Assembly (NCBI GenBank): GCA_019594195.1
Contig: JAFDTP010000035.1
Span: forward strand, 1-17,678
Length of the DNA: 17,678 nt
Direction of reading: 5' to 3'
Origin: Thermoplasmata archaeon
GTDB taxonomy: Archaea > Thermoplasmatota > Thermoplasmata > Halarchaeoplasmatales > Halarchaeoplasmataceae
The notes beneath the pieces are model-generated. The model saw nothing but the letters and a program-made list of their open reading frames with translations, was not told where the DNA came from and did no database searches. The position numbers and the translations under genes are program-made. Below are positions 1 through 8,069 of the stretch, piece by piece (within the stretch, counting starts at the first letter, position 1; every line of letters starts with the position of its first letter).

Positions 1-52
1 CCATCACTCAATAGATTGATCAAGTGGTAAATTGACCGAAAAGAGCAGAAAG

Positions 53-379
53 ATGGAATCACTCTTGGAAGGAGGAGAGGACCTATTGAACACTGAAAAC
101 CTGATGGTGGAAGCCGTCGAGGAACTCATAAAAGACGAGATCAAAGCTAGGATCAAAAAGAAACTTGAAGAGAACGAGGAACTGAAGTCTGAGTTCGAAG
201 AGCATGTCAAAGTCCTCATGGAAGCCAAGATGAAGGAAGCTTATGCTTATGCGATGCTGGCGAAAACAAGCGCTGACCTAGGCTTTGAGATGGTCCCACC
301 AGAGATGAAAGACAAGATGAACGAAAAACTCAGAGAATTCATCGAAAAAAAGATGGAAGAGATGATGAAAGAAGGGTAG
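53..379 (+). CDS. Small acidic/basic helical protein of unknown function
   Basis: I do not recognise this 108-residue protein. It is almost wholly predicted alpha-helix, with alternating Glu/Lys runs (for example EELIKDEIKARIKKKLEEN) and a less charged central stretch (YAYAMLAKTSADLGF) followed by VPPEM. No signal peptide or membrane segment is visible. The start is uncertain: ATG at 53 is used here, but in-frame TTG at 32 and TTG at 86 are possible, the latter about 10 nt after a GGAGG at 71-75. It lies 42 nt upstream of the methylthiotransferase gene on the same strand. A TATA-like box in that gap suggests the downstream gene also has its own promoter. The reading frame is convincing because composition and codon use match the neighbours, but any role would be guesswork. 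Confidence 0.7.
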   Translation: MESLLEGGEDLLNTENLMVEAVEELIKDEIKARIKKKLEENEELKSEFEEHVKVLMEAKMKEAYAYAMLAKTSADLGFEMVPPEMKDKMNEKLREFIEKKMEEMMKEG

Positions 380-396
380 TCTGGTGAGAAGAAGAC

Positions 397-409
397 AAAT
401 ATAAAATAT
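397..409 (+). promoter_or_regulatory. TATA-box-like element before the methylthiotransferase gene
   Basis: The AT-rich tract AAATATAAAATAT lies about 20 nt upstream of ATG 422 and about 30 nt upstream of the in-frame ATG 434. Archaeal TATA boxes centre near -26/-27, so the expected transcript start falls at about 428. That fits a leaderless mRNA using ATG 434 better than ATG 422. This is inferred from position and composition only. Confidence 0.4.
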
Positions 410-421
410 CACCTATCCCGA

Positions 422-1648
422 ATGAAAGAAGAGATGAAATTCTACGTCGAATCCTACGGATGCACCATGAATCAGGGCGAAACGGAGATGATAGCTGAGG
501 ATCTAGAAAGACAGGGGCACGTCGAGGTCGATTCACCTGATGAGGCAGATATGTCTCTCATAGGGACCTGTGTTGTTATCAAAAAAACAGAAGAAAGGAT
601 GAAACGGAGGATCGAGGAATTGAACCGTAAAAGTTCTGAAGTAGTGATAGCAGGATGCCTCTCTTCAACAAAAGGGAAGGAAATCGAACAGAGGTGTCCG
701 AACGTAGATCTGATCTCTCCCTCCGAAGTCGAGATTTCGAAAGGACAATTGAAATCTAAGGAGGATTCAACCATAGGTACTATACCTATATGTTCTGGAT
801 GTGTTGGAAATTGTTCTTATTGTATCACGAGGTTGGCCAGAGGTGAGTTAGAGAGTAGACCTATCGATGAAATCAAAGATAGATTTGAAAGTCTGTTATC
901 CTATTCTGTTAAAGAGATAAGACTGACCAGCCAGGATTCCGCTCTGTACGGAAAAGACCTATCTACAGACCTGATCGAGCTCTTGGAAGAGTTACTCAAG
1001 ATTGAGGGCGATCACAGGATCAGGATCGGTATGATGAATGTAGACACTCTTCAGCCGATAAGATCCGAATTGATGGATATGATGGAAGACGACAGGATCT
1101 ACAAATTCTTGCACCTTCCTCTACAGTCAGGATCGGATAATATCTTAAAGAAGATGAAACGGAACTATACCACCAAAAGATGGATAAAGACTGCCGAAGA
1201 ATTTAGAGAACGATTCCCGAACCTTACACTTTCCACCGACATCATAGTCGGTTTTCCCGGCGAGACCGAAGAAGACTTCCAAAAAACGAAAAGCACGGTC
1301 AAAAAAGTTAGACCAGACGTGATAAATGTTACTCGATTCAGTCCTAGAGAGGGAACTGAAGCGGCGGAGATGGATGAACAAATACATTCAAGAGTGAAGA
1401 AAGAGAGATCAAAACAGATGACAGAACTCAGATTCGATATAAGTAGAGATATAAATGAAACCTATGTAGGAAAAAATGAAGAGATCTTGGTATTGGAAGA
1501 AGGAAAAGGCGATTCTCTCAAAGGAAGGATGGATAATTACAAGGTCGTCGTTTTAAAGGGAAAAAGTACTGATCTGATAGGCGAACGTAAAGAAGTAAAG
1601 ATAAAAAAGGCCGAGGACATCTATCTTGTGGGCGAAGTGATATCTTGA
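422..1648 (+). CDS. tRNA t6A37 methylthiotransferase (e-MtaB/CDKAL1-like radical SAM enzyme)
   Basis: Predicted to convert N6-threonylcarbamoyladenosine at tRNA position 37 to its 2-methylthio form, using two iron-sulfur clusters and S-adenosylmethionine. The N-terminal methylthiotransferase domain keeps its three cluster cysteines (C14 in SYGCTMNQ, C50 in GTCVV, C79 in AGCLSS). The radical SAM CxxxCxxC motif is C127-C131-C134 in GCVGNCSYC. Family motifs follow: LTSQDSALYG, FLHLPLQSGSD and LSTDIIVGFPGETEEDF. A TRAM-like RNA-binding domain occupies about residues 345-408. The 408-aa length is normal for the family. The SYGCT start and LTSxD motif favour the archaeal/eukaryotic e-MtaB branch over bacterial MiaB. 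The first codon may be ATG 434 rather than 422. Its stop abuts the last base of the convergent panE gene with no gap. Confidence 0.93.
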   Translation: MKEEMKFYVESYGCTMNQGETEMIAEDLERQGHVEVDSPDEADMSLIGTCVVIKKTEERMKRRIEELNRKSSEVVIAGCLSSTKGKEIEQRCPNVDLISPSEVEISKGQLKSKEDSTIGTIPICSGCVGNCSYCITRLARGELESRPIDEIKDRFESLLSYSVKEIRLTSQDSALYGKDLSTDLIELLEELLKIEGDHRIRIGMMNVDTLQPIRSELMDMMEDDRIYKFLHLPLQSGSDNILKKMKRNYTTKRWIKTAEEFRERFPNLTLSTDIIVGFPGETEEDFQKTKSTVKKVRPDVINVTRFSPREGTEAAEMDEQIHSRVKKERSKQMTELRFDISRDINETYVGKNEEILVLEEGKGDSLKGRMDNYKVVVLKGKSTDLIGERKEVKIKKAEDIYLVGEVIS

Positions 1649-2548
1649 TCATCCGGATAGATATCTATTTTCTTTGGACTTTACAAGATTGAATAGTGTT
1701 TGATTTATAGGGGTCTGTACACCTGATCTCCCTCCGATCTTTATTATCTCTCCGTTGATCTGTTCTATCTCCGTTTTATTCTTGTTCCTTATATCCTGAA
1801 GCATGCTTGAATAATTGTCAGAAGTGTTATCGGCTACCTCCATGGTTCTAGAAACCAAACTATCCTCAGAAGTATCGATCTGTTTTTCCGCTACCTTCAC
1901 GCTTTCCGAGACTATCTTCTCAAGGAGATGCTCCAGAAATTCATCTTCTATCAATGCACCGTTTTTGATATCAAGTACTGCGGTCAGTGGATTTATAGCG
2001 GAATTGACAATAGTTTTCTCCCATATATGAGATATTATCTCGCTACTGGTCCTTGTTTTGATACCGGCTCGATTTAATATCTCGCAGACATCATCGATCG
2101 ACTCGTGATGTCCCTTAGGATAACTTCCTATCACTGTCTCGCCGACGCCTGCATGTCTCACCTTTCCAGGCTCTATGAATGTGACTCCGTTGCTAGTTAC
2201 ACCGCCTATCGTTCTATCTTCACCTACATAACTTGAGATCACTTTCTCATTGTTCAATCCGTTCTGTAGAGAAAGGACTACTGAATCAGCGGACAAGTGA
2301 TCGGATATGGATCTCATAGCATCGTCGGTATCGAAGGACTTCGTACAGATGATTATCAACTCGTCATCGGCGAGTTCTGAATCGGATACAGTATAATCAA
2401 CGGAACATTTTATCTCAGTCTTACCGACCACTTCGATGTCCTTAATATCCAACGACTTTCTTCCAAGAAGGGTCACTTCGTTCTCTTGGCCGAGTAAACC
2501 GGCAAGGAAGGTACCTACGGCGCCAGGACCAACGATCCCTATCTTCAA
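1649..2548 (-). CDS. panE: 2-dehydropantoate 2-reductase (ketopantoate reductase)
   Basis: Predicted to reduce ketopantoate to pantoate with NADPH in coenzyme A synthesis. The N-terminal Rossmann domain begins MKIGIVGPGAVG with the dinucleotide-binding glycines. Family residues visible include K70 (ICTKSF), N96 (SLQNGL), catalytic-type K178 and N182 in WEKTIVNSAINPLTA, and E260 in KTEIEQINGE. Length is 299 aa, as expected. I place the start at TTG 2548 because GGAGGT lies 7 nt upstream and the protein then opens exactly like other PanE proteins. The in-frame ATG at 2563 would put that Shine-Dalgarno inside the gene and add MEVGY. It follows the IleRS-like gene on the same strand by 40 nt and may be co-transcribed. 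All key residues appear intact. Confidence 0.92.
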   Translation of the reverse strand: MKIGIVGPGAVGTFLAGLLGQENEVTLLGRKSLDIKDIEVVGKTEIKCSVDYTVSDSELADDELIIICTKSFDTDDAMRSISDHLSADSVVLSLQNGLNNEKVISSYVGEDRTIGGVTSNGVTFIEPGKVRHAGVGETVIGSYPKGHHESIDDVCEILNRAGIKTRTSSEIISHIWEKTIVNSAINPLTAVLDIKNGALIEDEFLEHLLEKIVSESVKVAEKQIDTSEDSLVSRTMEVADNTSDNYSSMLQDIRNKNKTEIEQINGEIIKIGGRSGVQTPINQTLFNLVKSKENRYLSG

Positions 2549-2588
2549 ATAACCGACCTCCATGTGTTTTTTACTATCCTATCTCGTT

Positions 2589-5500
2589 CTAATCAGGGTT
2601 ATCGATCACCTCATCGACGACCCCGTTTATCTGGTCCAATTGATTTTCCTCAAGAATTGTAGGATTGACAGGTATGATAAGGATCGATCGATTGATCGCT
2701 ACCTGGTCTTTGATAGATTGGACTAGATGGAGAACGGTCCTGAAATCATTGTTTGTGATCAGATATTCCAACCCATTGAAAAGGATCACTCCACCGGACT
2801 TGGCTAAAAAGTTCTCTAGAGCCAAACTGAGTTTTTCTAGACTCTTAGGCCTGATCACATCTTCTCTATCAACATTTGACAACCATATCATATCTACCTC
2901 TTCAAGATCATATTTTTCCTTGATCTTGTCGGGATAATCACGGGTAACACAAAGACCTATCTCATCAGTTTCTAATATCTTTTTGAACAAATCGAAAGAC
3001 ATGTCTGAATCTTCTTCTTTGATGAGATAAGTGGAACTTTTGGTGATTTCATCAGGTAGGGTTTTCTTTTCTTCAATTTCCTCTTTTTCAGCTTCCTCCT
3101 CGTCTTCCTTTGGTTTTTCTTCAACGGACTCTGCTTCTACATCTTCTCCTGTTTCTTCATCCATTTTCTCTTCGATATCTTCCTCAATTTCTTCCTCGAA
3201 TGAACTGATGATCCTTTCAGCTGCCTCTTTGTCTACACCTTCTACTTCTGAGAGGTCGAGTGGTGATGCAGACCTGATAGAATCTAGTGAAGTGTATCCA
3301 GATTCGTAGAATCGTTGACCTATTCCTTCATCAAATTCTGACATATCGGAGACGTATTCGATGACTTCTGTTCTGTAAAGCGGATCTATGCCTATCACAA
3401 CATCCCGTCCGTTCACATCCCATTCTAATATATATTGGCTGCCGCTAAACTCATCATTTCTCAGAACGAGATCCCTGACTCCGGTATCCTCTATCAACTC
3501 ATCCCTATGTTCATCGACAGCGTCGGTGATCTCTTCATCGGCGGATATACAGACATCTATTTCATCCCGTTCATCCAACTCCAGATCCAACCGCATACTT
3601 TTAATCCTTAGTTTTATCTCTTTAGCGGTTTCTCTATCCCATATCTCATCTGTAACGCTGAGATCGATGAATATGTCTTGCTCATCTAAAGATATCTTCT
3701 CATAATCTTCGGGCATCTCTTTCCGGAAATCCACCATCTCAGGGTCTATCTCGACTATTTGTCCTTCTAATCCCATCTCAAGACCGCCTTTTTCCATCCC
3801 TTCTTTCAAGTTTTCTGGTGATTTCTTTTTCAACATAGTGTATATCTTGCTAACCCAATGTTGATAGGACTTCCTTATCACGTCTTTTTTGGGTTCTGCT
3901 GTCAATATCGCCTTATCCCAATCTTCGTCGGGATACAGCGTCTCTATCTCTTCGATCTTTGCCTTTTCTTTGATAACTCTGCCAAAATTTTCTATGATCT
4001 CAACGGCCTGCGGATCTTTGGCTTTGTAAACGATATCTGAAAGAGGCCATTTTTCGGGCAGGTCTGATCCTCTCTTGAAAGAGATTATCTCATCTATTAT
4101 CTCCTTCACATCCTCCATCTGATCTTCCAAAATCTCATTGTATCTATCGGGTTCGTCTTCAGGCCATTCCTCCATGAACACACTGACTTTCTGTCCTTCG
4201 ATCGATCGATAGATATCTTCAGCCAAAAACGGTGCGATAGGAAGTATGATCTTGGAGATCTGGTTTAAGATCATATGGAGCGTTTTTAAAACTATGAATC
4301 GCTGTTTAGGAGTACCTTCATCAAATCTTTTTCTTGCAGTTATTATATACGATTGGGCAAGATCATCTAGAACGAATCCGCTTAAAACCTCTACAGCTTC
4401 ATCGAACCTGTGATCTGAGTATGACTCCTCGATATTTTTTCTAACGGTCCCCATCCTTGAAAGTATCCATTCATCTTCAGCTGAGATATCATCATCGAGT
4501 GAAACATCTTTTATCTCATCTAGCTCGATTTCGGATGATCCAAGATTTTCGTCAAAGAACCTCTCAATATTTTTGATCACCCTGATCAAAGGATGCATGT
4601 ATTCAAAGTCTTCAGCCGTGAGTTCTCTACTTTCCCAAGGTGGTTTCCCAGAATACAAACGCACCCTGAGAGAATCATAACCGTGACTACTGACTAGACT
4701 TTTCACTTCGTCGTAATCTACCTCGCAAACAACATCTCCCAATGCCATCAATTTTTCACTGCTCGGCTTATCGAAGAGGGAAGACGAAATCGCTACGCTT
4801 TCGTCCAACAGCGAGAGTTCTCCATCATCATCACCGATGAAGATATCACCAGGCCACCAGGATTGATATTCTTTTTCCTTATCGGGAGACCCGATCTGTG
4901 CCCATGGAGCGCATGAACAGATAAATGAAGGATCTATGGATCTGTTGATCCAACTCATCTTTTCGCCGCATTCTGGGCATTCTTGTTCTAAGTCGAACAT
5001 ATCATCTGCTCTGATCGTATCATCGATATCTTCACCAAACTCCGATCGATCTGATATCACCGAAACGTTTCCGCATTCACATTCCCATATAGGTAACGGA
5101 TGACCCCAAAAATCGTCTCTACTGATATTCCATTCTTTAAATGTTATCTCCTTATCCGGTGGGAAAAGTTCCAGGTCTTCGACCATCTCTTCTGATCTCT
5201 TTTCGATCCTTGAGGCGTCGAAGACCCATCCTTGTTTGGGATAAGTTATCAATCTATTCCTACAAGTTTCACAGCGTTTCAGGTATTCCTCTACATCGAA
5301 GCGTTCAAGGACAAGTCCCATGGATTCTAGATCATTCAATATAACTGGTTCACTTTGAAATGCGGATAGACCAGAGTATTTGTTCTTCTCAGGCCGGCCG
5401 CCGTGATGACCGTTCATCATCAATGGATTATAAACATCTAGGTCCTTCTCCTCAGCGATATTCCAGTGGATATTGTCAAAGGGAGGAACTAAAGGTTCGA

Positions 5501-6473
5501 TACCTGTATTATCTAAGCTCACTTTATCTGAAAGAACTATCTTACCAGTATCACCATATATCTCCTTTTTTTCCTTTATCTTCGCACCTAAGGGCTGCCT
5601 ATATGAAAGCCCTTCAAGTTCCTTCCCTCCTATAATCTTCTGTATTTCATGACCACGGATTCCTGTCGAACTGAGGATCTCTTCTACGTTATCTTTAAGA
5701 CATACATATTGTTCAAAATCCCCATCGGCCATCTTAGATTTCACGATGGCGTAATCTTCTTCCGGATGAACAAGCAAGTACAGGCTAGCGGGATATTTCC
5801 AAACATCTTCGAGATATGTCAAAAAGTATCTATTTTTGCCGCTGGTCAGGGGAACTTTCACCAAAGCCTCTTCTCGTGATTCTTTAGTAGACGATTTCTC
5901 GGATACAGACGGTGAAAATTTACATTTGGGACACCAACTCATAGGACGTTCTTTTTCCAAAAGGTGGCCTTCCTCATTCAATTCACTTAAAGCCCACCAA
6001 ACGGCATCTATGAATTCTTCACTATCTGCATGATAATAAAAATCATCGATCATCCAAGTACCGATCTCTTTTAACTCATCTTTAGTCTTTTCCAAAAATT
6101 TGTTAGAGTTTTCTTCCAGTAGATCGATCAATTCTTCTTTTCTCTCTCTGGTCAATGATCCGAGGTTGCTGACATCGGCTTGTTCATTCAAGATAACACT
6201 TTTGGCCCTGGGATTGAACTGGTCGAATCCGATCCCATTTCTAACGTTGAACGTGCGCATACTTTCAAAACGGGATATAGTATCATATATGATATTAGCA
6301 TAAAGTTCGTCCCATGTCAGGATATCCTTGGTGCTGACAGGCGGACGGGGTAGATATAGATTTCTTCCTCCTTTCCGGCTCTCGCTGACATCTCCATTTA
6401 TATCATTAGATCTCCAAAATTCTAATATATCCTTCTCTGATCGTTGGGGAGCAAGTCGATTATTGATACCCAT
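2589..6473 (-). CDS. IleRS-like protein lacking synthetase signature motifs, with C-terminal HhH and DUF835 domains
   Basis: The first ~1,045 of 1,294 residues align by eye along the whole archaeal isoleucyl-tRNA synthetase. Recognisable blocks include MSWCPKC (178-184), WNISRDDFWGHPLPIW (448-463), CAPWAQIGS (521-529), PPWESRELT (611-619) and the C-terminal anticodon-binding region. The catalytic signatures are gone. HIGH is replaced around 51-56 by ILTWDE after a retained RPP. GWDxHGLP becomes GFDQFNPR (82-89). The KMSKS stretch is shortened to EKLMALGDVV (573-582), and VWFDSG to PSFICS. In the editing domain TTTPWTLPAN becomes TYLEDVWKYPAS (219-230). A helix-hairpin-helix-like segment (~1047-1096), an acidic linker and a DUF835 domain (~1146-1290) follow. 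No internal stop or frameshift is seen. I infer a maintained non-synthetase protein, presumably alongside a genuine IleRS elsewhere. Its role is unknown. Confidence 0.9.
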   Translation of the reverse strand: MGINNRLAPQRSEKDILEFWRSNDINGDVSESRKGGRNLYLPRPPVSTKDILTWDELYANIIYDTISRFESMRTFNVRNGIGFDQFNPRAKSVILNEQADVSNLGSLTRERKEELIDLLEENSNKFLEKTKDELKEIGTWMIDDFYYHADSEEFIDAVWWALSELNEEGHLLEKERPMSWCPKCKFSPSVSEKSSTKESREEALVKVPLTSGKNRYFLTYLEDVWKYPASLYLLVHPEEDYAIVKSKMADGDFEQYVCLKDNVEEILSSTGIRGHEIQKIIGGKELEGLSYRQPLGAKIKEKKEIYGDTGKIVLSDKVSLDNTGIEPLVPPFDNIHWNIAEEKDLDVYNPLMMNGHHGGRPEKNKYSGLSAFQSEPVILNDLESMGLVLERFDVEEYLKRCETCRNRLITYPKQGWVFDASRIEKRSEEMVEDLELFPPDKEITFKEWNISRDDFWGHPLPIWECECGNVSVISDRSEFGEDIDDTIRADDMFDLEQECPECGEKMSWINRSIDPSFICSCAPWAQIGSPDKEKEYQSWWPGDIFIGDDDGELSLLDESVAISSSLFDKPSSEKLMALGDVVCEVDYDEVKSLVSSHGYDSLRVRLYSGKPPWESRELTAEDFEYMHPLIRVIKNIERFFDENLGSSEIELDEIKDVSLDDDISAEDEWILSRMGTVRKNIEESYSDHRFDEAVEVLSGFVLDDLAQSYIITARKRFDEGTPKQRFIVLKTLHMILNQISKIILPIAPFLAEDIYRSIEGQKVSVFMEEWPEDEPDRYNEILEDQMEDVKEIIDEIISFKRGSDLPEKWPLSDIVYKAKDPQAVEIIENFGRVIKEKAKIEEIETLYPDEDWDKAILTAEPKKDVIRKSYQHWVSKIYTMLKKKSPENLKEGMEKGGLEMGLEGQIVEIDPEMVDFRKEMPEDYEKISLDEQDIFIDLSVTDEIWDRETAKEIKLRIKSMRLDLELDERDEIDVCISADEEITDAVDEHRDELIEDTGVRDLVLRNDEFSGSQYILEWDVNGRDVVIGIDPLYRTEVIEYVSDMSEFDEGIGQRFYESGYTSLDSIRSASPLDLSEVEGVDKEAAERIISSFEEEIEEDIEEKMDEETGEDVEAESVEEKPKEDEEEAEKEEIEEKKTLPDEITKSSTYLIKEEDSDMSFDLFKKILETDEIGLCVTRDYPDKIKEKYDLEEVDMIWLSNVDREDVIRPKSLEKLSLALENFLAKSGGVILFNGLEYLITNNDFRTVLHLVQSIKDQVAINRSILIIPVNPTILEENQLDQINGVVDEVIDNPD

Positions 6474-6500
6474 GCTATCCTATTAACATATTGCTTTCTT

Positions 6501-6512
6501 GTATATTAAATT
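6501..6512 (-). promoter_or_regulatory. TATA-like box for the IleRS-like gene
   Basis: On the minus strand the tract reads TAATTTAATATAC around 6501-6512, roughly 30-35 nt upstream of ATG 6473. That spacing predicts transcription starting within about 10 nt of the start codon, so the mRNA would be leaderless or nearly so. No Shine-Dalgarno is seen before this ATG. It also separates this gene from the upstream lpd gene. Confidence 0.45.
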
Positions 6513-6561
6513 AATTTTCATTCCGGAATTAGCTGTTGAGTTGAATAATTAGTCTCGTAGA

Positions 6562-7923
6562 TCATTTTCCGGTTGAATGAACACTAACACCAGAAACGTT
6601 CTCCGCCGCCTCTTTGATCGCTTCAGAGTATGTTGGATGTGGATGGATGATCTCTCCAAGCTCTTCAGCGGTCATATCTTTTTCTAAGGCTACGGAACAT
6701 TCCATTATGATATCTGTCGCGCCGGGACATGCTAGATGCGCACCTAATATATGACCTTCTGAGTCAGCTATGATTTTGGCTAGCCCCATCCTTTCACCGG
6801 TGGACGACCCTCTGCCTGTAGCTGATATAGGATACTTACCGATCTTTACATCGTTTTCTTCCTCCGCCTCTTCTTCGGTTAAACCGATGCTGGCCATCTC
6901 AGGATGTGTGTATATGCCTGCTGGAACTTTGCTCTGATCAAAACCATCAGTATATTCACCGACTATATCTTTTACAGCGATCTCTGCCTGTTTAAAGGCC
7001 GAATGTGCAAGCATTGACTCACCGTTCACATCGCCAACGGCATATATCCCTTCAAATCCAGTCTTCATCATCTCATCGACTTCTATATGGCCGTCATCCC
7101 TGCTGAGTTCAAGGTCACTTTCTGGAGGAGTCGGTCTTCTTCCTACGGAACAGAGCACTTTTTCGACTTCTATTGACTTTTCTATTTCCCCTTCAAGATG
7201 AACCTCTAGAGGGTCTGCTTTTTCGATATCGGTTACCTTTGATCCCGTATAGAATCGGATCCTTTTCCTTTTCATCATCTGTTCGGCAACGTCACTCAGA
7301 TCTTTATCCATGTTAGGTAAAAGCCTATCCATTAATTCAACAATTATAACTTCTGAGCCCATAGCTGAGTAAACATAAGCCATCTCTAGACCTATGTAAC
7401 CTCCACCGATGATCAAGAGAGAATCAGGCACTTCCTCGAGTGCCAGGATATCTTTACTTGATAGTATATCCTCCCCGTCTATGTCTATACCCGGGAGAGA
7501 CATGGGTTTCGAACCAGTAGCTATGATTATGTTATCTGATCCGATGATATCGCCGTTGACTTTAACTTTTCCTGGCCCAACTATCTTTCCAGTCCCTTCA
7601 ATCACTTCGATATCGTTCTCTTCAAAAAGAGAATCGATGGCCTTTTGGGAAACCTTGACTGCCCTTTCCTTTTTAGACATGACTTTCTGAAAATCAACTC
7701 CTTCAAATCGAACATCTATGCCCTCTCTTTTAGCACCCTTTATAGATTCGATCTTTTCTGAAGTCGATAAAAGGGCTTTAGACGGGATGCAACCGTGATT
7801 TGTACAAACGCCGCCTATCTCACTTTTCTCTATGACGGTAACATCCAAACCTTTCTTTGAAGCTAGAACCGCGGCAACATATCCTCCGGGACCACTCCCT
7901 ATGACGGTTAATTCATCTGTCAT
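6562..7923 (-). CDS. lpdA: Dihydrolipoamide dehydrogenase
   Basis: A FAD- and NAD-dependent flavoprotein that reoxidises dihydrolipoamide, usually as the E3 component of 2-oxoacid dehydrogenase or glycine cleavage complexes. The N-terminal FAD site is VIGSGPGGYVAA (7-18). The redox-active disulfide is C40-C45 in GGVCTNHGCIPSK. The second Rossmann motif is IGGGYIGLEMAYVYSAMG, and AVGDVNG is the FAD-contacting ATG-type motif. The dimerisation domain ends with HPHPTYSEA, where H429 and E434 form the catalytic His-Glu pair. At 453 aa it is normal length. No E1, E2 or lipoate genes are adjacent, so the partner complex cannot be named. The promoter region is shared with divergent ftsZ. A related disulfide oxidoreductase with another substrate is possible, but the Cys and His motifs favour the E3 type. 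Confidence 0.93.
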   Translation of the reverse strand: MTDELTVIGSGPGGYVAAVLASKKGLDVTVIEKSEIGGVCTNHGCIPSKALLSTSEKIESIKGAKREGIDVRFEGVDFQKVMSKKERAVKVSQKAIDSLFEENDIEVIEGTGKIVGPGKVKVNGDIIGSDNIIIATGSKPMSLPGIDIDGEDILSSKDILALEEVPDSLLIIGGGYIGLEMAYVYSAMGSEVIIVELMDRLLPNMDKDLSDVAEQMMKRKRIRFYTGSKVTDIEKADPLEVHLEGEIEKSIEVEKVLCSVGRRPTPPESDLELSRDDGHIEVDEMMKTGFEGIYAVGDVNGESMLAHSAFKQAEIAVKDIVGEYTDGFDQSKVPAGIYTHPEMASIGLTEEEAEEENDVKIGKYPISATGRGSSTGERMGLAKIIADSEGHILGAHLACPGATDIIMECSVALEKDMTAEELGEIIHPHPTYSEAIKEAAENVSGVSVHSTGK

Positions 7924-7949
7924 GTTATCGGATAGTAAATCCTTGATTC

Positions 7950-7961
7950 GATATTTATAGA
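7950..7961 (-). promoter_or_regulatory. TATA box for lpdA
   Basis: On the minus strand the sequence CTATAAATATC lies about 30 nt upstream of ATG 7923. This is a good archaeal TATA match, placing the transcript start within a few bases of the start codon. No Shine-Dalgarno is present, consistent with a leaderless transcript. Confidence 0.55.
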
Positions 7962-8005
7962 GTTTGGTTATAGGTTTTTATTTTCATTTTTAGTCAGCTA
8001 TAATC

Positions 8006-8021
8006 CATAAATATTAATAAT
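8006..8021 (+). promoter_or_regulatory. TATA box for ftsZ
   Basis: The tract ATAAATATTAATAAT sits in the 146-bp divergent lpdA/ftsZ spacer. With archaeal spacing the transcript should begin near 8039, leaving a leader of about 30 nt before ATG 8070. Within that leader GAGG (8056-8059) lies 10 nt before the start and can act as a ribosome-binding site. Confidence 0.5.
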
Positions 8022-8069
8022 AGTTCGTTAATTACGTGATGATGAGATTTAAAATGAGGCGATGTAACC

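Noticed and set aside
2665..6303. Many open frames on the plus strand opposite the IleRS-like gene
   Set aside because: Serine-rich translations (SSSISSS) are the usual antisense shadow of Glu/Asp-rich coding sequence.
2589..6473. Reading the IleRS-like gene as a decaying pseudogene
   Set aside because: It keeps a 1,294-codon frame with neighbour-like codon use, conserved structural blocks and extra domains. The losses are concentrated at the active sites, which fits altered function better than random decay.
2589..6473. Calling it a standard isoleucyl-tRNA synthetase (ileS)
   Set aside because: No HIGH or KMSKS equivalent can be found in the expected positions, so the enzymatic name would mislead.
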